Assembly: GCA_037447605.1 (NCBI GenBank)
Contig: CM074819.1
Span: forward strand, 1,139,522-1,175,403
DNA from: Zygnema circumcarinatum
Taxonomy: Eukaryota; Streptophyta; Zygnematophyceae; Zygnematales; Zygnemataceae
Direction of reading: 5' to 3'
Length of the DNA stretch: 35,882 nucleotides
Shown here: positions 9,601 to 21,843 of the stretch, in pieces
How positions within the stretch are numbered: the stretch's first letter is position 1
How the letters are laid out: every line of letters starts with the position of its first letter
Notes under the pieces: generated by a model
What the model saw: the letters and a program-made list of their open reading frames with translations, nothing else
Database searches by the model: none
What the model was told of the DNA's origin: nothing
Position numbers and translations under genes: made by a program

Positions 9601-11275
9601 AAATACGTCTGACAGGGAACCGGGGCTTGGGGCGGAACAAATGGTAGTGGATATGCCGACCAGAAATGCTTGACGACGCATCTATTGTGTACAGGTTAGT
9701 CATCACTACCTTCAAGCTCTGAGCCTTTGGTTAAATTTTGGCCATTCCTTGAAGTCGCTCGTGGAAATACTGAATTGTTTTTATACTGAGCTGGGCTCAT
9801 ATGATGGGATTATAATTGTTGACCTTTGCTCCAACGATTTGCTTAGATGTTTCTTGGTTGGTAATCTCTGAAACTCCTGTGCAACTTGACTTCATGAGAT
9901 TCAAAACTCTTGAAATAGTTTGGATTCAACCGAACAAATTCTGGGCAGAACTTGCGGATCATCCTAGGCACACTTGTTCTAACTAGCGATTTCCTGAATC
10001 TGACTCTCCATTGACTTTCCGAATTAGAGTTGGAGCTTTCTGTTGCTCAAGTAAGCTATATAGGGTTCACGTAGACTAAAATGCTCCAGGTGTTCAACTT
10101 ATCCTTACGTAGAAATGTGCGTACTTTTATGGTTGCAGCATAGGGAGTGCAGGAGAGAAATCATTCGAAGAGGATATTTTTGCCCTGTTTGGAGCTGTTC
10201 CCTATACATTCGATCCGACTCTTCGGCCAGAAATTCGCCTTTCTATGAGCAGTCAGCCAAACCTTTACTTTTATGATTTGGGTCTTTGGGCCACGACCGA
10301 CCGCAAGGGTCGGTTTCCAGTGGCGAGCCTTCATGATATCATGCCACTGCTGAACCACACCTTCATCGATGTCTTCAAGATAGACTGTGAGGGCTGTGAG
10401 ATTTTTGTTTTTGCTGAACTTATCGAAGCGATTGGGCCGTACGAGCCGGGGCAGAGAGTCCTATTTGGGCAGGTATTGATGGAGCTTCACAAGTAAGTGG
10501 TCCACTTTCCCAGTGGACTGTATCCACTGCTAGAGCAGGCCTACTAACCTTCTGAGAAAAGTGTGCTTTTCTGTTCTTGCTGAGGCACCTTGAATTTGGA
10601 CTGCCCTTAACAATACTGTCCCAATTGATCATATCTTGTAGTGATCATATCTAGTCCAAAAAATATGTAATTTGTCCGTTCCCTACATGGTGGACTAGGA
10701 TGTAATCATCATGCGATATAATATGAGAAGGCCTTAACAATTTAACCATTACAATGTTTGGTGAAAGTTACCTCAATCAACTTATTAGTCTATTGCTAAC
10801 CTAATCTAGAAGTTCGTTTGAGTCTTCCTGACTTTTCTGTTGAACAACTGAAACTGCTTCAGTTCTTTAGGGGACTTCGCGATGTTTTGGCTGAACTAAG
10901 TTAATCATAGGTATCCATCTTTTAGGTCAGCCTCAGGTCACCCTAAAAACCCTAAAAATCACCATTGAACCCACAGGACTGCCACATAAGTCCCTCTATC
11001 CCCATGCTTTTGCTCCTCTTGTGCTCACCTTGACTTACCCGTTCCCTGATGTGTTATCCTCTTCCAGCTTAAATGATGCTTCAGTAACGTCACGTTTATT
11101 CTCAATCATGGAGGCACTTGGCTACCGCCTTTTCCATGCGGAACCAAATTGGTACTGTGATAGCTGTCTTGAGGTGGCATACATCCACGAGAGCTTGGTC
11201 CTACCGGCCAGCAAAAGGATCTCTAGCTATGTAACCAACAGTTCTTCTCCCTCTCCTCCTACCTCCGTCCTTTAA
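6678..11275 (+). CDS. Membrane-anchored FkbM / METTL24-like methyltransferase
   Basis: Exons 6678-7814, 9282-9446, 9648-9694, 10139-10492 and 11068-11275 join in frame to 636 residues. A hydrophobic segment at about residues 54-67 (VAVFIAILLLLQL) after a short N-terminus suggests a type II Golgi/ER membrane protein. Residues about 75-380 are Glu/Asp/Ser-rich and probably disordered. The C-terminal third matches the FkbM/METTL24-type fold: LYPCYGEERLGEWGEGGKW, then VYSIGSAGEKSFEEDI, YDLGLW, and the hallmark DVFKIDCEGCE at about 528-537, ending in GYRLFHAEPNWYC. Proteins of this type are predicted SAM-dependent methyltransferases; the substrate is unknown. An in-frame TAA upstream fixes the ATG. 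The third exon is only 47 nt and its TAG acceptor was chosen by frame and family fit. A perfect 14-bp inverted repeat (6711-6724 and 6742-6755) lies in the N-terminal coding region. Confidence 0.85.
7984..8062. repeat. Short degenerate tandem repeat in methyltransferase intron 1
   Basis: About four imperfect copies of an 18-bp AT-rich unit close to ACATTTGAACATTAATAC lie in the 1467-nt first intron (7815-9281). The rest of that intron shows no plus-strand coding signal. Confidence 0.65.
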
Positions 11276-12818
11276 ATTATCCAGTTCTGTTCTCCTTTCT
11301 TTCTCTTTCCTCACCCCATTTCTTCCGTCTTCCTACCTCCACACGCGTTCCCCCTGCCCCCCCACCCTTCCCTCCCTCTTTCTCATTTCCCCCCACCCTC
11401 CCTCTCTCTCATCCCCCCCCACCCTCCCCTCTCCCCCCTTTCTCCCTTAAAGCATTTTCCTCTCTCTCTCGTCCTAAAGGTAACTAAGATGGTGACGAAC
11501 AAGGATCCAATCAAACTGTCTCTTTCCTCCCTCCCAGTCCTTTGTTTCGACGAGCTCACAAGTGGGCTCAATCAGTCGTGAAAGGGATAGGATTTTTTGC
11601 TGATATTGATTCTTTGTAGAGGAGAGGAGGCTGTGCTCTCCTTCCTTCCGTTGGCAATAAGGCGTGGGCTGTCCATGGGTGGGTGTAGCAGCATGCGTCA
11701 ATCATCACTTGTAAGTTCGCCTTGGTTAAGGCCCGTCAAAGTTATGTCTAACCATGGTCAGTAGGTACTTCGTTTGTCAAACTGCAATTCTTTATTCCTT
11801 GATTTTAAAGGAGCAGCCCTGAGTGCAGTATGGCAGCTGGTTCTTGAGGTAATGATCTGTGGCCATCCATGTCGTTCGATCTCTCCCTCTTTTTCTCCCT
11901 CTCTCTCTTTTTAACCCCTCTTACAAGACTTCCCACCCCCCCCGCTCATAAGGCCTCCCACTCCCTCCACTTACAAGAGCACCCCATCCGATCCACTCCA
12001 AAACTTCTCCAGCCCTTCTCTCACGAAATCTCTCCATCCCTCTCACAAGACCACGCATCTCTCTCCCAAAAACCTGCACCTCCCTCCTCTCACAAGGCCT
12101 ACCATCCCTCCTGTCACAAGACCTCCCCAAGGAAAAAATGGTGTGGACTGTATGAACGGTACCGTGGGAGGACTACCAGTCCTTTCGCTGTTACAGACCC
12201 CTTCTAGGGAACATCGTACGACTTGACAGTTGAAACCTCCGTTGGGAAGCTTAGCGGTACCGGTCGAAAATCAACACTAGGGAAATGAAGTTGGTTGGGC
12301 ATAGGCTCGTCGCCATAGATGGGGTCGGAGTTAAAACCAGGTTCGGGACTTTCCCGTGATGCTGTCAGAAAAAGTCCAAGTCTGATAAACCCTAATAAAG
12401 ACAAGGATGTAAAAAGTAGGGTCCCAATATTCACCAGTTTCAATGAACAATGGCCCATTCACAATACTGCATATACTGTTTCTGAACATTGACATCCTCG
12501 AGCCAAGCTATCCTCAAATCTGCAATTTTGGTTTCTACTGTTTCACGGCTTCTTAATCCGGAAACTTAATTGCATGGGGAAACCACCATCACAGTGGAGA
12601 ATCCCTAGCAAGCCCTCACACAGGCTATAGCACCCCCTTTCCCCTAAAAAGGGCACAGGTGGCAGGGGTCACCCCAAGGATACAGAAAGAAATTCCAATT
12701 TTTAGACAGCGAAACATTCGTTTTTCTCCAACCGATAGGCTACACATATCATCACAATTCCATTAAAAAACTACACATCAGCTCCTTTTTCGACATTTAA
12801 CGAAAATCTACGGCATTT
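11276..12818. other. Convergent spacer, low-complexity, no gene
   Basis: This lies between the stop codons of the methyltransferase (plus) and NDUFA12 (minus), so it holds both 3' UTRs. Bases 11280-11475 are strongly C/T-rich. Bases 11910-12135 form a degenerate minisatellite of roughly 22-26 bp based on CTCACAAGGCCTCCC. An open frame at 11869-12207 follows that repeat and is low complexity. No other feature was recognised in 12140-12818. Confidence 0.6.
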
Positions 12819-14661
12819 TCACGGGGTAGAAGAGGTCGACGACGGTTGCCAGCTGTCCACCTTTGCCCACCCGCGCTGCCCCGGGTTCATGGCATGGCCC
12901 TTGGCGAGGTAGATATTGGTGTTGCCACGGCCAGTGAGGTTGGGCTTGTGCTCCTTGTGGTACATGGGCTTCAGGGCCTCCAGCTGGCCAGGGAGAGACC
13001 CCACCGACACTCCATCAATCACCTACCTCTCTCTCTCTCCCCACCTCTATCCCCCTAGCTCTACCTCTCTCCCTTCTGTCCCAGTCAATCTGACCACCTT
13101 TTCTCTTTGCATCTCTCCCTCTCTTTCTCTCCCTCTATCACTCTATCATCCTTCCCCCCCACACCCCTCCTCTCCCCGCCCCCTCCCGATGAAAGGATGT
13201 GTGAGGTGTACCTGTTCCGGAGTATAGTCATTGATGTGGTGCAGCCAGCCATGCCACTCAGGGGGAACTGAGGAGGCATTGTAGTTGTACGAGTCTTTGT
13301 ACTCCACCCATCTATGTCGGCCTGCACAATACTCAGATTAGTTTCAGTTTCGGTTCAGTTACCCCAAATGACTCACTTCAGCATGCCACTCCTACTTCGT
13401 TGAGTGGGACCAAACGAGATCAAGCTGGCCAGAATCCATCTTGCAAAACCTAAAACAAGTCTGCAATGACGCAGCTCATTTCTTAAACTAATAAGAGATA
13501 AATGATGCTCTCAACAATAAGAGCTCCATTCGGAACTTCAAGTTTTAGAGATTTTAAGGGCCTTGAAGCTTTTGAGGGTTTCAAGAACTGCAGGCTCTCG
13601 AAGGAGTTCGGGGTTACCATACTGAGAGTCCATCTTCTCAAAATATTTATTTCCAGACTGGTCCTCTCCAACAAGAGTTGCTCCGACGCGCCTCATTTTC
13701 GTCTGACTGAGATATGACAATCACTCGTTCAGAAAACGTTCCAGACACACAACAAGGACTACTAGCAAGTACAAAAAAAACATTAATCCTGTGAAACTTT
13801 CTCAGAGATAAAAGGGAAATCATTTGTAGAAAGACAGTCCAAACAATCGAAAAAACAAGTTTTTTATCACGTTCTGTGCCTCTTCTTTTCTCAAAACTAA
13901 ACGTATCTCGGTTTAAAGGAAAGTAATTTAAACGCGGAATATTTTAAACTTATAGATATGTCAATACTCGGATGCTAGCGCGCTAGAAATAAATGCAATC
14001 AGGGATTTCAGGACTCGAAATCATTCGATCTCCAAAGCAGTTGATAGTGTGTGAAGTCATCAGGATTGCCAGGGCTTCCAAACCTTTTCAAAAGGTTTGA
14101 AGCTTTCAAAAATTTCAAATGCTTCAAAAATTTCAAGGCTTTCAAGTACTTCAGGATTGTCAAGAGGTTTGAACTTTCAGGATTTTCAGTGTGAATTCAG
14201 CACTCACAACAGGTTGCCATCGAGGAGCGACCACCTGCAATGAAGCAAAATCGCGGCAGTCAAAAACTGCGAGAACTTTCACTTCACTCTTACATCTCCC
14301 CTCTTCACTCTCTCCCATTCCATCACCCCTGTTCCCCATTCCCCTTCGTCCCTTCCCCTCTCTCTCTTTCCCAGTCACCATTCCCTCTCTCGCTCTCCCA
14401 CACTGCTCTCCATTCCCTCACACGTTCGCTCATCCAGTTGCCCCTGCCTTCTCCCCCCCTCACCCTATCCCTGCCAGCCATCCCCCTCACCCAAATCACG
14501 TTTCTCTTAACCTCTCCCCCACCCTTCCCCTCCCTCCCTCTCCCTCCCCCCTCCCCCCCTGCTGCTCACAGGAAGCCCTCATTGGCCGCGCTTTTCAGTG
14601 CTCCAATGAGGCCGCGCTCTCGCACGACCCCCAGCGCGGCCCGCACGTGTGCCAGCACCAT
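12819..14661 (-). CDS. NDUFA12: NADH:ubiquinone oxidoreductase subunit NDUFA12 (B17.2), complete
   Basis: An accessory subunit of mitochondrial complex I, at the junction of the matrix arm and membrane arm. Exons, 5' to 3': 14570-14661, 14211-14234, 13618-13706, 13212-13321 and 12819-12983. They join in frame to 159 residues, the usual length for the plant protein. Recognisable blocks, in order: VRERGLIGALKSAANEGFL, RRVGATLVGEDQSGNKYFEK, RHRWVEYKDSYNYNAS, VPPEWHGWLHHIND and AKGHAMNPGQRGW. The second exon is a 24-nt microexon encoding WSLLDGNL; its donor (GTTGTG) is weak, but phase and family sequence both demand it. The start lies in GCC-ATGG context after a CTG-repeat leader. It is transcribed away from the upstream ATG9 3' end, about 970 bp away. 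Confidence 0.93.
13025..13185. repeat. CT-rich low-complexity tract in NDUFA12 intron 4
   Basis: Mostly C and T on the plus strand, and therefore GA-rich in the NDUFA12 transcript. It cannot be a polypyrimidine tract. The neighbouring intron 1 (14290-14560) has a similar, longer tract in the same orientation. Confidence 0.7.
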
Positions 14662-15633
14662 GGCCACGCAGCAGCAACAGCAGCAGCAGTGGAGGGGAGT
14701 GAACGAGGGAGAGGGAGGACAGTGCGGAGGACACAACTTAGGGTTACGACGTCTGCATGGAACTGCTCCTCCGTTCTGCTCCGTTCGCAGTTCCGTTCAG
14801 AGCTGTCGAGAAAATATCGTATCGCTATGTATCTCCAACTTTAAATATATCGCAACGCAATGTATTGTCAATACCGATTATATCGTGTACAATCCTGTAT
14901 ATCGACTATATCGAAGAATCGTATGTTGTATTGTTAATATCGAGTGTATCGCTCCCTCTCGAGTGGAGCGGTCCCTCAGCGGTTATCGTTGGAAAAAAAT
15001 AGGAGCACAGCCGAGCGCTGCATATGTCAAACTACCGTAAAGTACGGTTAGTACGGGCTGGTACGTACAGTTGATGCGTTGGGTGAATATTTCAGAAAAA
15101 AAAGCAAAAGAAGTGCTCAAATCTCACATCCGTTTCCTTCATAAGTTGAGCCCTTCACAAATTCAAGGTCGACAAACATGATGCCATGAACCATGGAGAG
15201 CAGGTTCCAGTTTTCCCTCATAAAGCATGGGGTTTTTGGTAAACCCCACTTCCGCACTGCTATCTAGGTTCGCCCAGCCCCCAAAAGGAAAAAAAAAAAC
15301 GGATACATTACAATAGAAGACACTTCGGATCACAAGGAGGACCAATTTTAATAGAAGCTTGAAGCCGTGTTGTTTCCATGGACTGATTTATGTACAAAGG
15401 TTACGGCTCGGCTTCAGGAACTTTCCATAGAAATTCGCTTCTAAGCTTATTGTCAGGTCAATGAAAAGCCCCTGTCTGGTCAGACCTGTACAGCCTGGAA
15501 AAATCCGTAAACTGCTTCCATGCTTAAACCCTACTCCTAAAAATACACAATGCCGTTCTTTACACGAACGAATGTATGGCCCTGGTCAGTTTGGATCCCT
15601 CAAACTCAACGGCTCCTTATCATTACATAGAAC
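14662..15633. other. NDUFA12 promoter region and ATG9 3' flank
   Basis: Head-to-tail spacer between two minus-strand genes. The part next to NDUFA12 (14662-15080) should hold its promoter. It includes a TATCG/ATATCG-rich stretch (14814-14952) and a GTAC-rich patch (15040-15075). Bases 15160-15633 are probably ATG9 3' UTR and downstream sequence. No extra gene was recognised. Confidence 0.45.
14664..14690. repeat. CAG/CTG trinucleotide repeat in NDUFA12 5' leader
   Basis: An imperfect (CAG)n tract on the plus strand, interrupted by CAA, lies directly upstream of the NDUFA12 ATG. In the mRNA leader it reads as CUG repeats. Confidence 0.8.
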
Positions 15634-18600
15634 TTATCTCGACTCCGCTCTCTGAACCAGCCATAATGCCTCCTCTCCCCCCACTTCAGCCTCTCTGTAC
15701 ACATCACCAAACAGGAGGGGAGGGGAGGCCCTGCCATCCCTCTCCCCCTGCGGGCCGGTCCCTATATTTATACTTGAAACTTTGTCTGAATCTAAGACAA
15801 AATCTACCGGCCTTCTCCACACTCCTTCCATCTGCTCTCCCCCACTCTGTCTCCCTCCCATCATCCTCCCACTCCTTCCGGACACTTCTGAATGTCTCTG
15901 CGAGCTTAGCCGTCGCGTCACCCACTCTCTCTCTCTATCCTCCTCACTGTCGTCTGTGTCCTGCGCACACACATGCCTCTCTCTCTCAACCAACGACTGC
16001 TCTTCCCTTGGATTCATGTCTCGAAACGGAACCACAAATGGTCCTCCTTGTCTCGGCATTGACTTTGGAGATGAGCCGCTTCCATGCCCATAATGGTTCT
16101 GAAGACCTCCAATAAATTTTTCGGCCATAAAAAACTCTGCTTCCGTTCCTGCCGAGTCTCTCATCCCCATTCCTACCCCTTCATGCCACTGCTGAGAACT
16201 GACATCGTGCTCTGAAGGATGCTCAATATTCCCGGACTTCTGCTCTTCACCTTCACAGTCTTCTCTCAAGTAATGGGCTCTGCCTTCACTCTCAGATTCG
16301 TGTCTGCTTGCAGCAGACACAGCAGACTCAGACATATAGAATCTGTCAATTCCGAACAGGTCATTTACCTGCTCGTAATTCACCTGATCCTGTCCCTTTT
16401 CATGACGAAAGTTCCACGAACTCGCCGGAGAATCTATACGCTGCTTAAGCTGATGCTTATCATATACACAAACATTATGGGTCTCTAGACTGACTGAGCG
16501 TGCATTCACTACAAAGGTTTGTTTGTCCAGATAGACTCCCTTCACTCCAGCTGAGGTAGCTAACTTTCCAGTGGAATCATGCGAAGAAAAGGGCATGGGG
16601 CAGGGAAAATTCTTTTGTTGATAGTCGTATTCTGTCTGTGACTGATGACGGAATCCACCAGGCAGAGTTCCATGTGAACTTGTGGACAAATGTGAGGACG
16701 TGGAAGGGTGAGGCATGCCTGCATTTGGGATTAAGTTTTGCTCCTGGAGATGAGAGAGTCTGGAGAGAAACTCTTTCCCATTGAAATCCGGTTCCCAATT
16801 GGGGTAGTGACTCTTAAACCTGCCACCAGCAAAAAACAAAGGTTGCAGCAGGCCTTCAGTTTTTTTCCACCTTATGGAGATTTCAGAATTCTTCATAGGT
16901 ATGTAACAGATAACCAACAACAAGGCCTGCCGTTTCAACCCCTTCAAACCTGAAATTCGGAGCTAAGCCTTTTCATACATTGTGAAACAACTACGGCTAC
17001 TTGTGTTTGTTCAACAAGACTCCTAGAAGGGTATGAAGAAGTAGAAGAAGAAGAAGAAGAAGAAGAAGAAGAAGAAGAAGGAGAAGAAGAAGAAAGAAGA
17101 CGAAGGGTATGGGCCCTAATGAACATATCGCTAGCTTACCCAATAAAGGACTTCTCCATCTTCCCCTGCGAAGAACGTCGATACTTGCTGGCATGAAAGG
17201 GGGACCCGTACTTGCTGTTTCCATGGAGCTCAAAGTCGAAGACACTGAGACTGTCCTCCTCACCAGCCCCATAAACCACGTTAGTTAGTTATGCTAGTTG
17301 TGAAGTATAATGTTAGTCATGTTAACTACCACCCGTTCAAAGGGTCACCAGTAAAGTCTGCCACGAGGAGAGGGAGAAGGGGCAATAGGGGGCCAGGGGA
17401 GTGGGAGGGGAAAGGCTGGGAGGGAAATTGAAGCGAGCGAAGGGAGTGGGGAGAGGGAGCAAGAGAAGTGGGAGGGAAGATTAGTGAGAACCTCTCTCTT
17501 CTATACCGAGCCTGCCCTTAAAAAGTGTATTGATCAGAAACGTGGGTTCTAACCCATGAACTCGTCTTCATTAGGAAATAAGTGCGAGGTTGAAAGGAAG
17601 GGGAGATAACCTGCAAACGTGGCCGACCCCTTCGACATGGACAGTGAACTCCTGTACAAATTGAAGTATCCTGTTCACACACTGTTCAAACAGGAAGGAA
17701 ACGGACGGACGGAGGGGAGGAGAGAGGAGAGGGATGAGAGGAGAAATGAAGTGGTGGATACATGGAAGAAAAATTACTTGCAGAACAACTCAGAAAACAC
17801 TTCTCAACTTCACTGAACAAAGACAAGGCACTGATGTCACTACCGGATCATAATGAGCCAAGACAAAAAAAAACATTCCCAAATAAATGAGAATCCACAT
17901 AAAGCGAGAGGAAGTGCCGAACGTTCTGATCACTGCAAAAGGGTTTTTAGAAGCAAGTTGGGCCTACCTTAGGTAAACAAAACCAGAGGAGAAAGGGAGT
18001 CACAAAAATGGAGATCATTTCTTCCAAAAACAAAATAGCCTTAAACTGCTCCCCACCACCACCCAACTCCGCATGCGATTGGAGTTTCACAATGTACTAC
18101 TGATGCCAACAAATAAACCAGCGAGTTTTTGCAAATAAATCTATTCAAATGGAACGGGCAGAAGCTATCAGATAGTCAAAAGGAGGCGTCAGATGGTCAG
18201 CTCTATGGTTTGGTCGATGGGTGAACATGGATACGATGGGTTCCCATATTTTGACAAGCTAATGACGATCTTCCGTAAATGCCCGAGTAACCAGTTTAAT
18301 ACAAGCAGTTCTTGAATAAAAACTGCTTGCAGAAGCGTGTACGGGTCAATTCAATACACATTTCAAAAGGCTTAGAATGGCATCAACAATTACCAACGAA
18401 TGGCTACCAATGAACGTCTACCAATGAACGGCTACCAATGAATGGCTACCAATGAATGGCAACTAATGAATGGCTACCAATGAATGGCTACCAATGAATG
18501 GCTACCAATGAATGGCTACCAATGAATGGCTACCAATGAATGGCTACCAATGAATGGCTCCCAATGAATGGCTTCCAAGATGCATAACTTCCCTCCCTGC

Positions 18601-21600
18601 AGTACGCATCTGTACCTGAAAAAGAGCCTCGAATTCAGCTCGGACCAAGTCTGTGTTTGCTGCTCCTCGCCAGTGTTTGGGAAGGTAATGAGTGTGGCAG
18701 ACTATGCGGTACATGCAGCCCTCCGGGTCAAACACAGTGTTTTCTTCCGTGACCAAGGATCTGCTTATAGCCAAAATGGTTCCCAGTATTGCAGCATACC
18801 AGAGCAGGTTTCTTCCCCAAATCTGAAAAGAAAGAAAGGCAAAAGAACAAGCCAGATCAAAGTCAACGGCTTGAACAAGTTGGAAAAAAAAGGCCCGGTA
18901 TTTAAGTCGAAAGGGACAAAAAAGTAATTTGGCAGTCTGGTATGAACTTTGCATGTTGGCACGTGCCTTCACTCTGACCGAAGTTCACTATATATCTGCA
19001 CATCTAGCTAACTAACGACAATCAAAATCAACGAAATGAGGCTGAAACACGGAGACAATGGTATTGAAACACGGATTACTTTTGTGCACTTATGCATTAG
19101 AGGCCACTATGCTCTAATAACTCCTCTTATTGCGAAGGATGAAGCGATATCCAGGGAGGTAAAGCTGTACACAAAGTGTGAGGGAGGGAAGAAAGCTGAG
19201 GGCCCAGGAAAAGGAACTTATGTGTGGCTGAATTCTCATATTGATGTTAGCATTGTTATGCTGTAATTGTGTATGTAACACCAACCTCTCCAGTTAAATG
19301 CTCCCTTCTCCCTCTCTTACACGAGAGCGAAAAGTGGGTGGCAAAAACCAACCTGTGCCTCCAGCAGAGACTCGTCCACAAGCGCCATTGCTAATAGAAC
19401 AGCTGCAAACGCTCCCGCAACAAAGGAAACGAACTTTGCCACCATGGAAATGATTGGCGAGGGAAACTGCTTCCCATACTCCGCCGCATGCTGGTAGCTC
19501 GTATTCAGCCGCTGCACGAACAGGTGTTCAAGCTGGAATAGCCCCCTCTCCCATCGCCACCCCACCACACCAAACAAGAAAAAGAGGAAAGCAAAAACAG
19601 TAGGACTCAGCAACAGCCAGAAACAGCATCCAAACATCCACAAAACCCACAAAACTCATAAAGAAAAATCAAGCCTATGGTGGACAGGACTCACCTTCTC
19701 TGAATGCTCAAAGCCCAATCACGCAAGTTTTTCATAGAGCATGTTAAAAACCATCCCATATCCTCTCCTTCCCTTCACTCTTATCTTCGTTGTTGTGATC
19801 AGCACCCTTAGGAAGACTGCGTTTGAAGGACGGCTAGTGATTTGATTTGACCCAATTTTATCATATTTGGGCATGAAGTACAGTTGCCCCTCACCTCATT
19901 GAACTCACGAAACTTCCACTTGGCGAGGTTGGACCAGCGGCGTGAACCAGCTGTTGTAGGGTGATGATAAAACCGCTCAGCATTCCGTAAAAAGAAATAT
20001 ATGAACAAGAAGATACTCAAGAATGGGGATAGAGCAAGCATCAGGAGACCCACTGCCCGAAACCTCTTCCTCAAAATCTGTGAATTGCTGGAGAAGTCCT
20101 TCCTGATGAGAAAATTCCTACATAACAGAGGTGACAAGCATAGTTGCATAGATGTGAGTCAGACAAAGCTGTAAATTCCAAACCAACCAATTGAGTTAGC
20201 TAGTTCCAAGAGGAGAAGCTTCTGACCCAAGGTGGTGGTCAACCAGTCAGCCACCTGCCCTAAAGTAGGCATGCATGAAGTCACAAGTCACAAGTGCATG
20301 AAGTCGACATTGACTCACTGGTCAAACATATGGTGCAAAATGCACCATTGCAGGCTCCACTCCACTGTTTTTGTAAGAAGAAGACGCTGACCAGGCCCCG
20401 CCATTCCCCCTCCTGAAGCAGGCCCCGCCCCTGGAAACCATGCGGGAATGTCCATTCCCAGCACTCCCTTGTTGAGCATTCCAATCATGTAATTCTCCTT
20501 CCGCATAATTCGGCTCACCATATCATGGGCTGTGAGGTTCCGAGCTATGCAGAGTCTCTGCTGCTTCTGGTGGGCCACCATGCTGTCCACTAAAGCTGGC
20601 CAGGCCATAGTTTGCAACTCGCGGTCGGTGATTTCGAGACTGCTATGCCAATGCAAGATTCAACGGAAAGAAAGGAAAAAAAGATAAGCATCATAATTGT
20701 GTATCTGAATGAAAAGGGACAAACTATACTTGAGCTTAAAACAAGCCTAACTCTTGCGAGTTCTGCCATCGGTTCCACGCAGTTCATGGAATTCAACCTC
20801 CACAAACTAATGCAAAAAGTCACATGATCTTTCCCGAAATCTGAAACAATTCTCAAAATCTCCACTGCCACTCAACATTTCCACTAAGCGCGGTACAATC
20901 TCAGCCCGCTGAAAGGGAGATAAGAACTTCCTATGAATCAAGGCTGAATACACATCAAGTTTATGAAAAAAAGGGAAAAATGCACAAGCTTAAAGATGCA
21001 GGCACCTCTTGTGGCAGAAGTCACGAATTTCGAGGGTGTCTCGGAGTTGCACAAAGAAACGAACAAAGCAGTAGAGCCAGTAGAGAGAGAACACGAAAAG
21101 GTAACCGAGTACAACTGCCCGGAACAATGTGAAGGGTCGTAGGGGGTCCTTGTTTAAGCCCTCCTCTACTAAGTTGCAGGGTGGCTCCCCTTCTTCAGCT
21201 GCTGCCACTCCACAGCGAGCCGATAGCAGGCCGGGCCAATTAACAAACAACATAAGGAATCCAGAGAAGATGATAGTGAAGCCTAATGTGAGCAGCTCCA
21301 TCACCCACTGCAACCATAAAACAAAAGTAGTAATTTGGTAAGAAGAGGAAGAGGGGAGCAACCATGTTCGCTGACGAGAGTATGAAAGAGAGGAAGCTTA
21401 ACTCCGAGCATAGTTCCTCCAGTCTTCCTATCTTGTGTAGAATTGCGTGCTTGACTTGCAAGTCCATGGAAGGTTACTCTGGTTAAGCGACGTCTTTAAC
21501 GACGATTCTTAATCCCGCTACCGAGCATTACTTCATGGATAAACAACAAACAACAATGCAGTTTTCCAGAATAAACCGGCGAGTACAGAGGCTTTGACAA

Positions 21601-21843
21601 GACGTCCACTCACTCACTCACCTGCGTTACAATACACCAAAACCCTTTATCGCAGTAGTAACGATAGACTCTCTGAAAAAAATGGTCCAAATCTGCAGGA
21701 GGCTGAAATTTCCTGTTCTCTCCTTGGAAGTAGTCAGGCGGACTGCAAGCCGTTCTATGCGGTGCGTCACTGGCAGTTCCGTCATACTGAACGCCGTCCA
21801 GCGGCACATAACCCATACCCTCCAGAGCGCCATCGGTGCACAT
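15634..21843 (-). CDS. ATG9: Autophagy-related protein 9 (lipid scramblase), complete coding model
   Basis: ATG9 is the integral membrane protein of autophagy that supplies lipid to the growing phagophore from Golgi-derived vesicles. Exons, 5' to 3': 21622-21843, 21006-21307, 20319-20639, 19895-20117, 19353-19532, 18616-18822, 17968-18045, 17611-17681, 17140-17250 and 15634-16819. They join in frame to 966 residues, somewhat longer than Arabidopsis ATG9. Family blocks, in order: ADLDHFFQRVYRYYCDKGFW, RIMRKENYMIGMLNKG, GSRRWSNLAKWKFREFNEV, FPSPIISMVAKFVSF, IWGRNLLWYAAILGTI, LEEMISIFVTPFLLWF, FTVHVEGVGHVC and KYGSPFHASKYRRSSQGKME. Hydrophobic membrane segments lie in exons 2, 4, 5, 6 and 7. The last exon encodes about 395 mostly polar residues, the variable cytosolic tail. 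The chosen ATG is the first in frame. An open but ATG-less upstream segment (21844-21891 and 21976-about 22074) looks like leader, so the exact N-terminus is uncertain. Confidence 0.94.
17034..17104. repeat. (GAA)n microsatellite in ATG9 intron
   Basis: About twenty GAA triplets with a few GGA/GTA interruptions lie in the last ATG9 intron (16820-17139), shortly after the donor. In the transcript it reads as UUC repeats. Confidence 0.9.
18390..18577. repeat. 14-bp minisatellite in ATG9 intron
   Basis: About thirteen head-to-tail copies of a 14-bp unit close to CTACCAATGAATGG, nearly identical in the middle and degenerate at both ends. It begins about 40 bases downstream (in transcript direction) of the donor that ends exon 6. 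No coding role is likely. Confidence 0.92.

Noticed and set aside
11869-12207. 112-codon plus-strand ORF with His/Ser/Pro repeats
   Set aside because: It follows a degenerate CTCACAAGGCCTCCC minisatellite and has no complex sequence beyond it.
14191-15040. Plus-strand ORFs of 217 and 266 codons, Pro/Ser/Leu-rich
   Set aside because: They are antisense to NDUFA12 exons 1-2 and pass through a CT-rich intron; low complexity, no homology.
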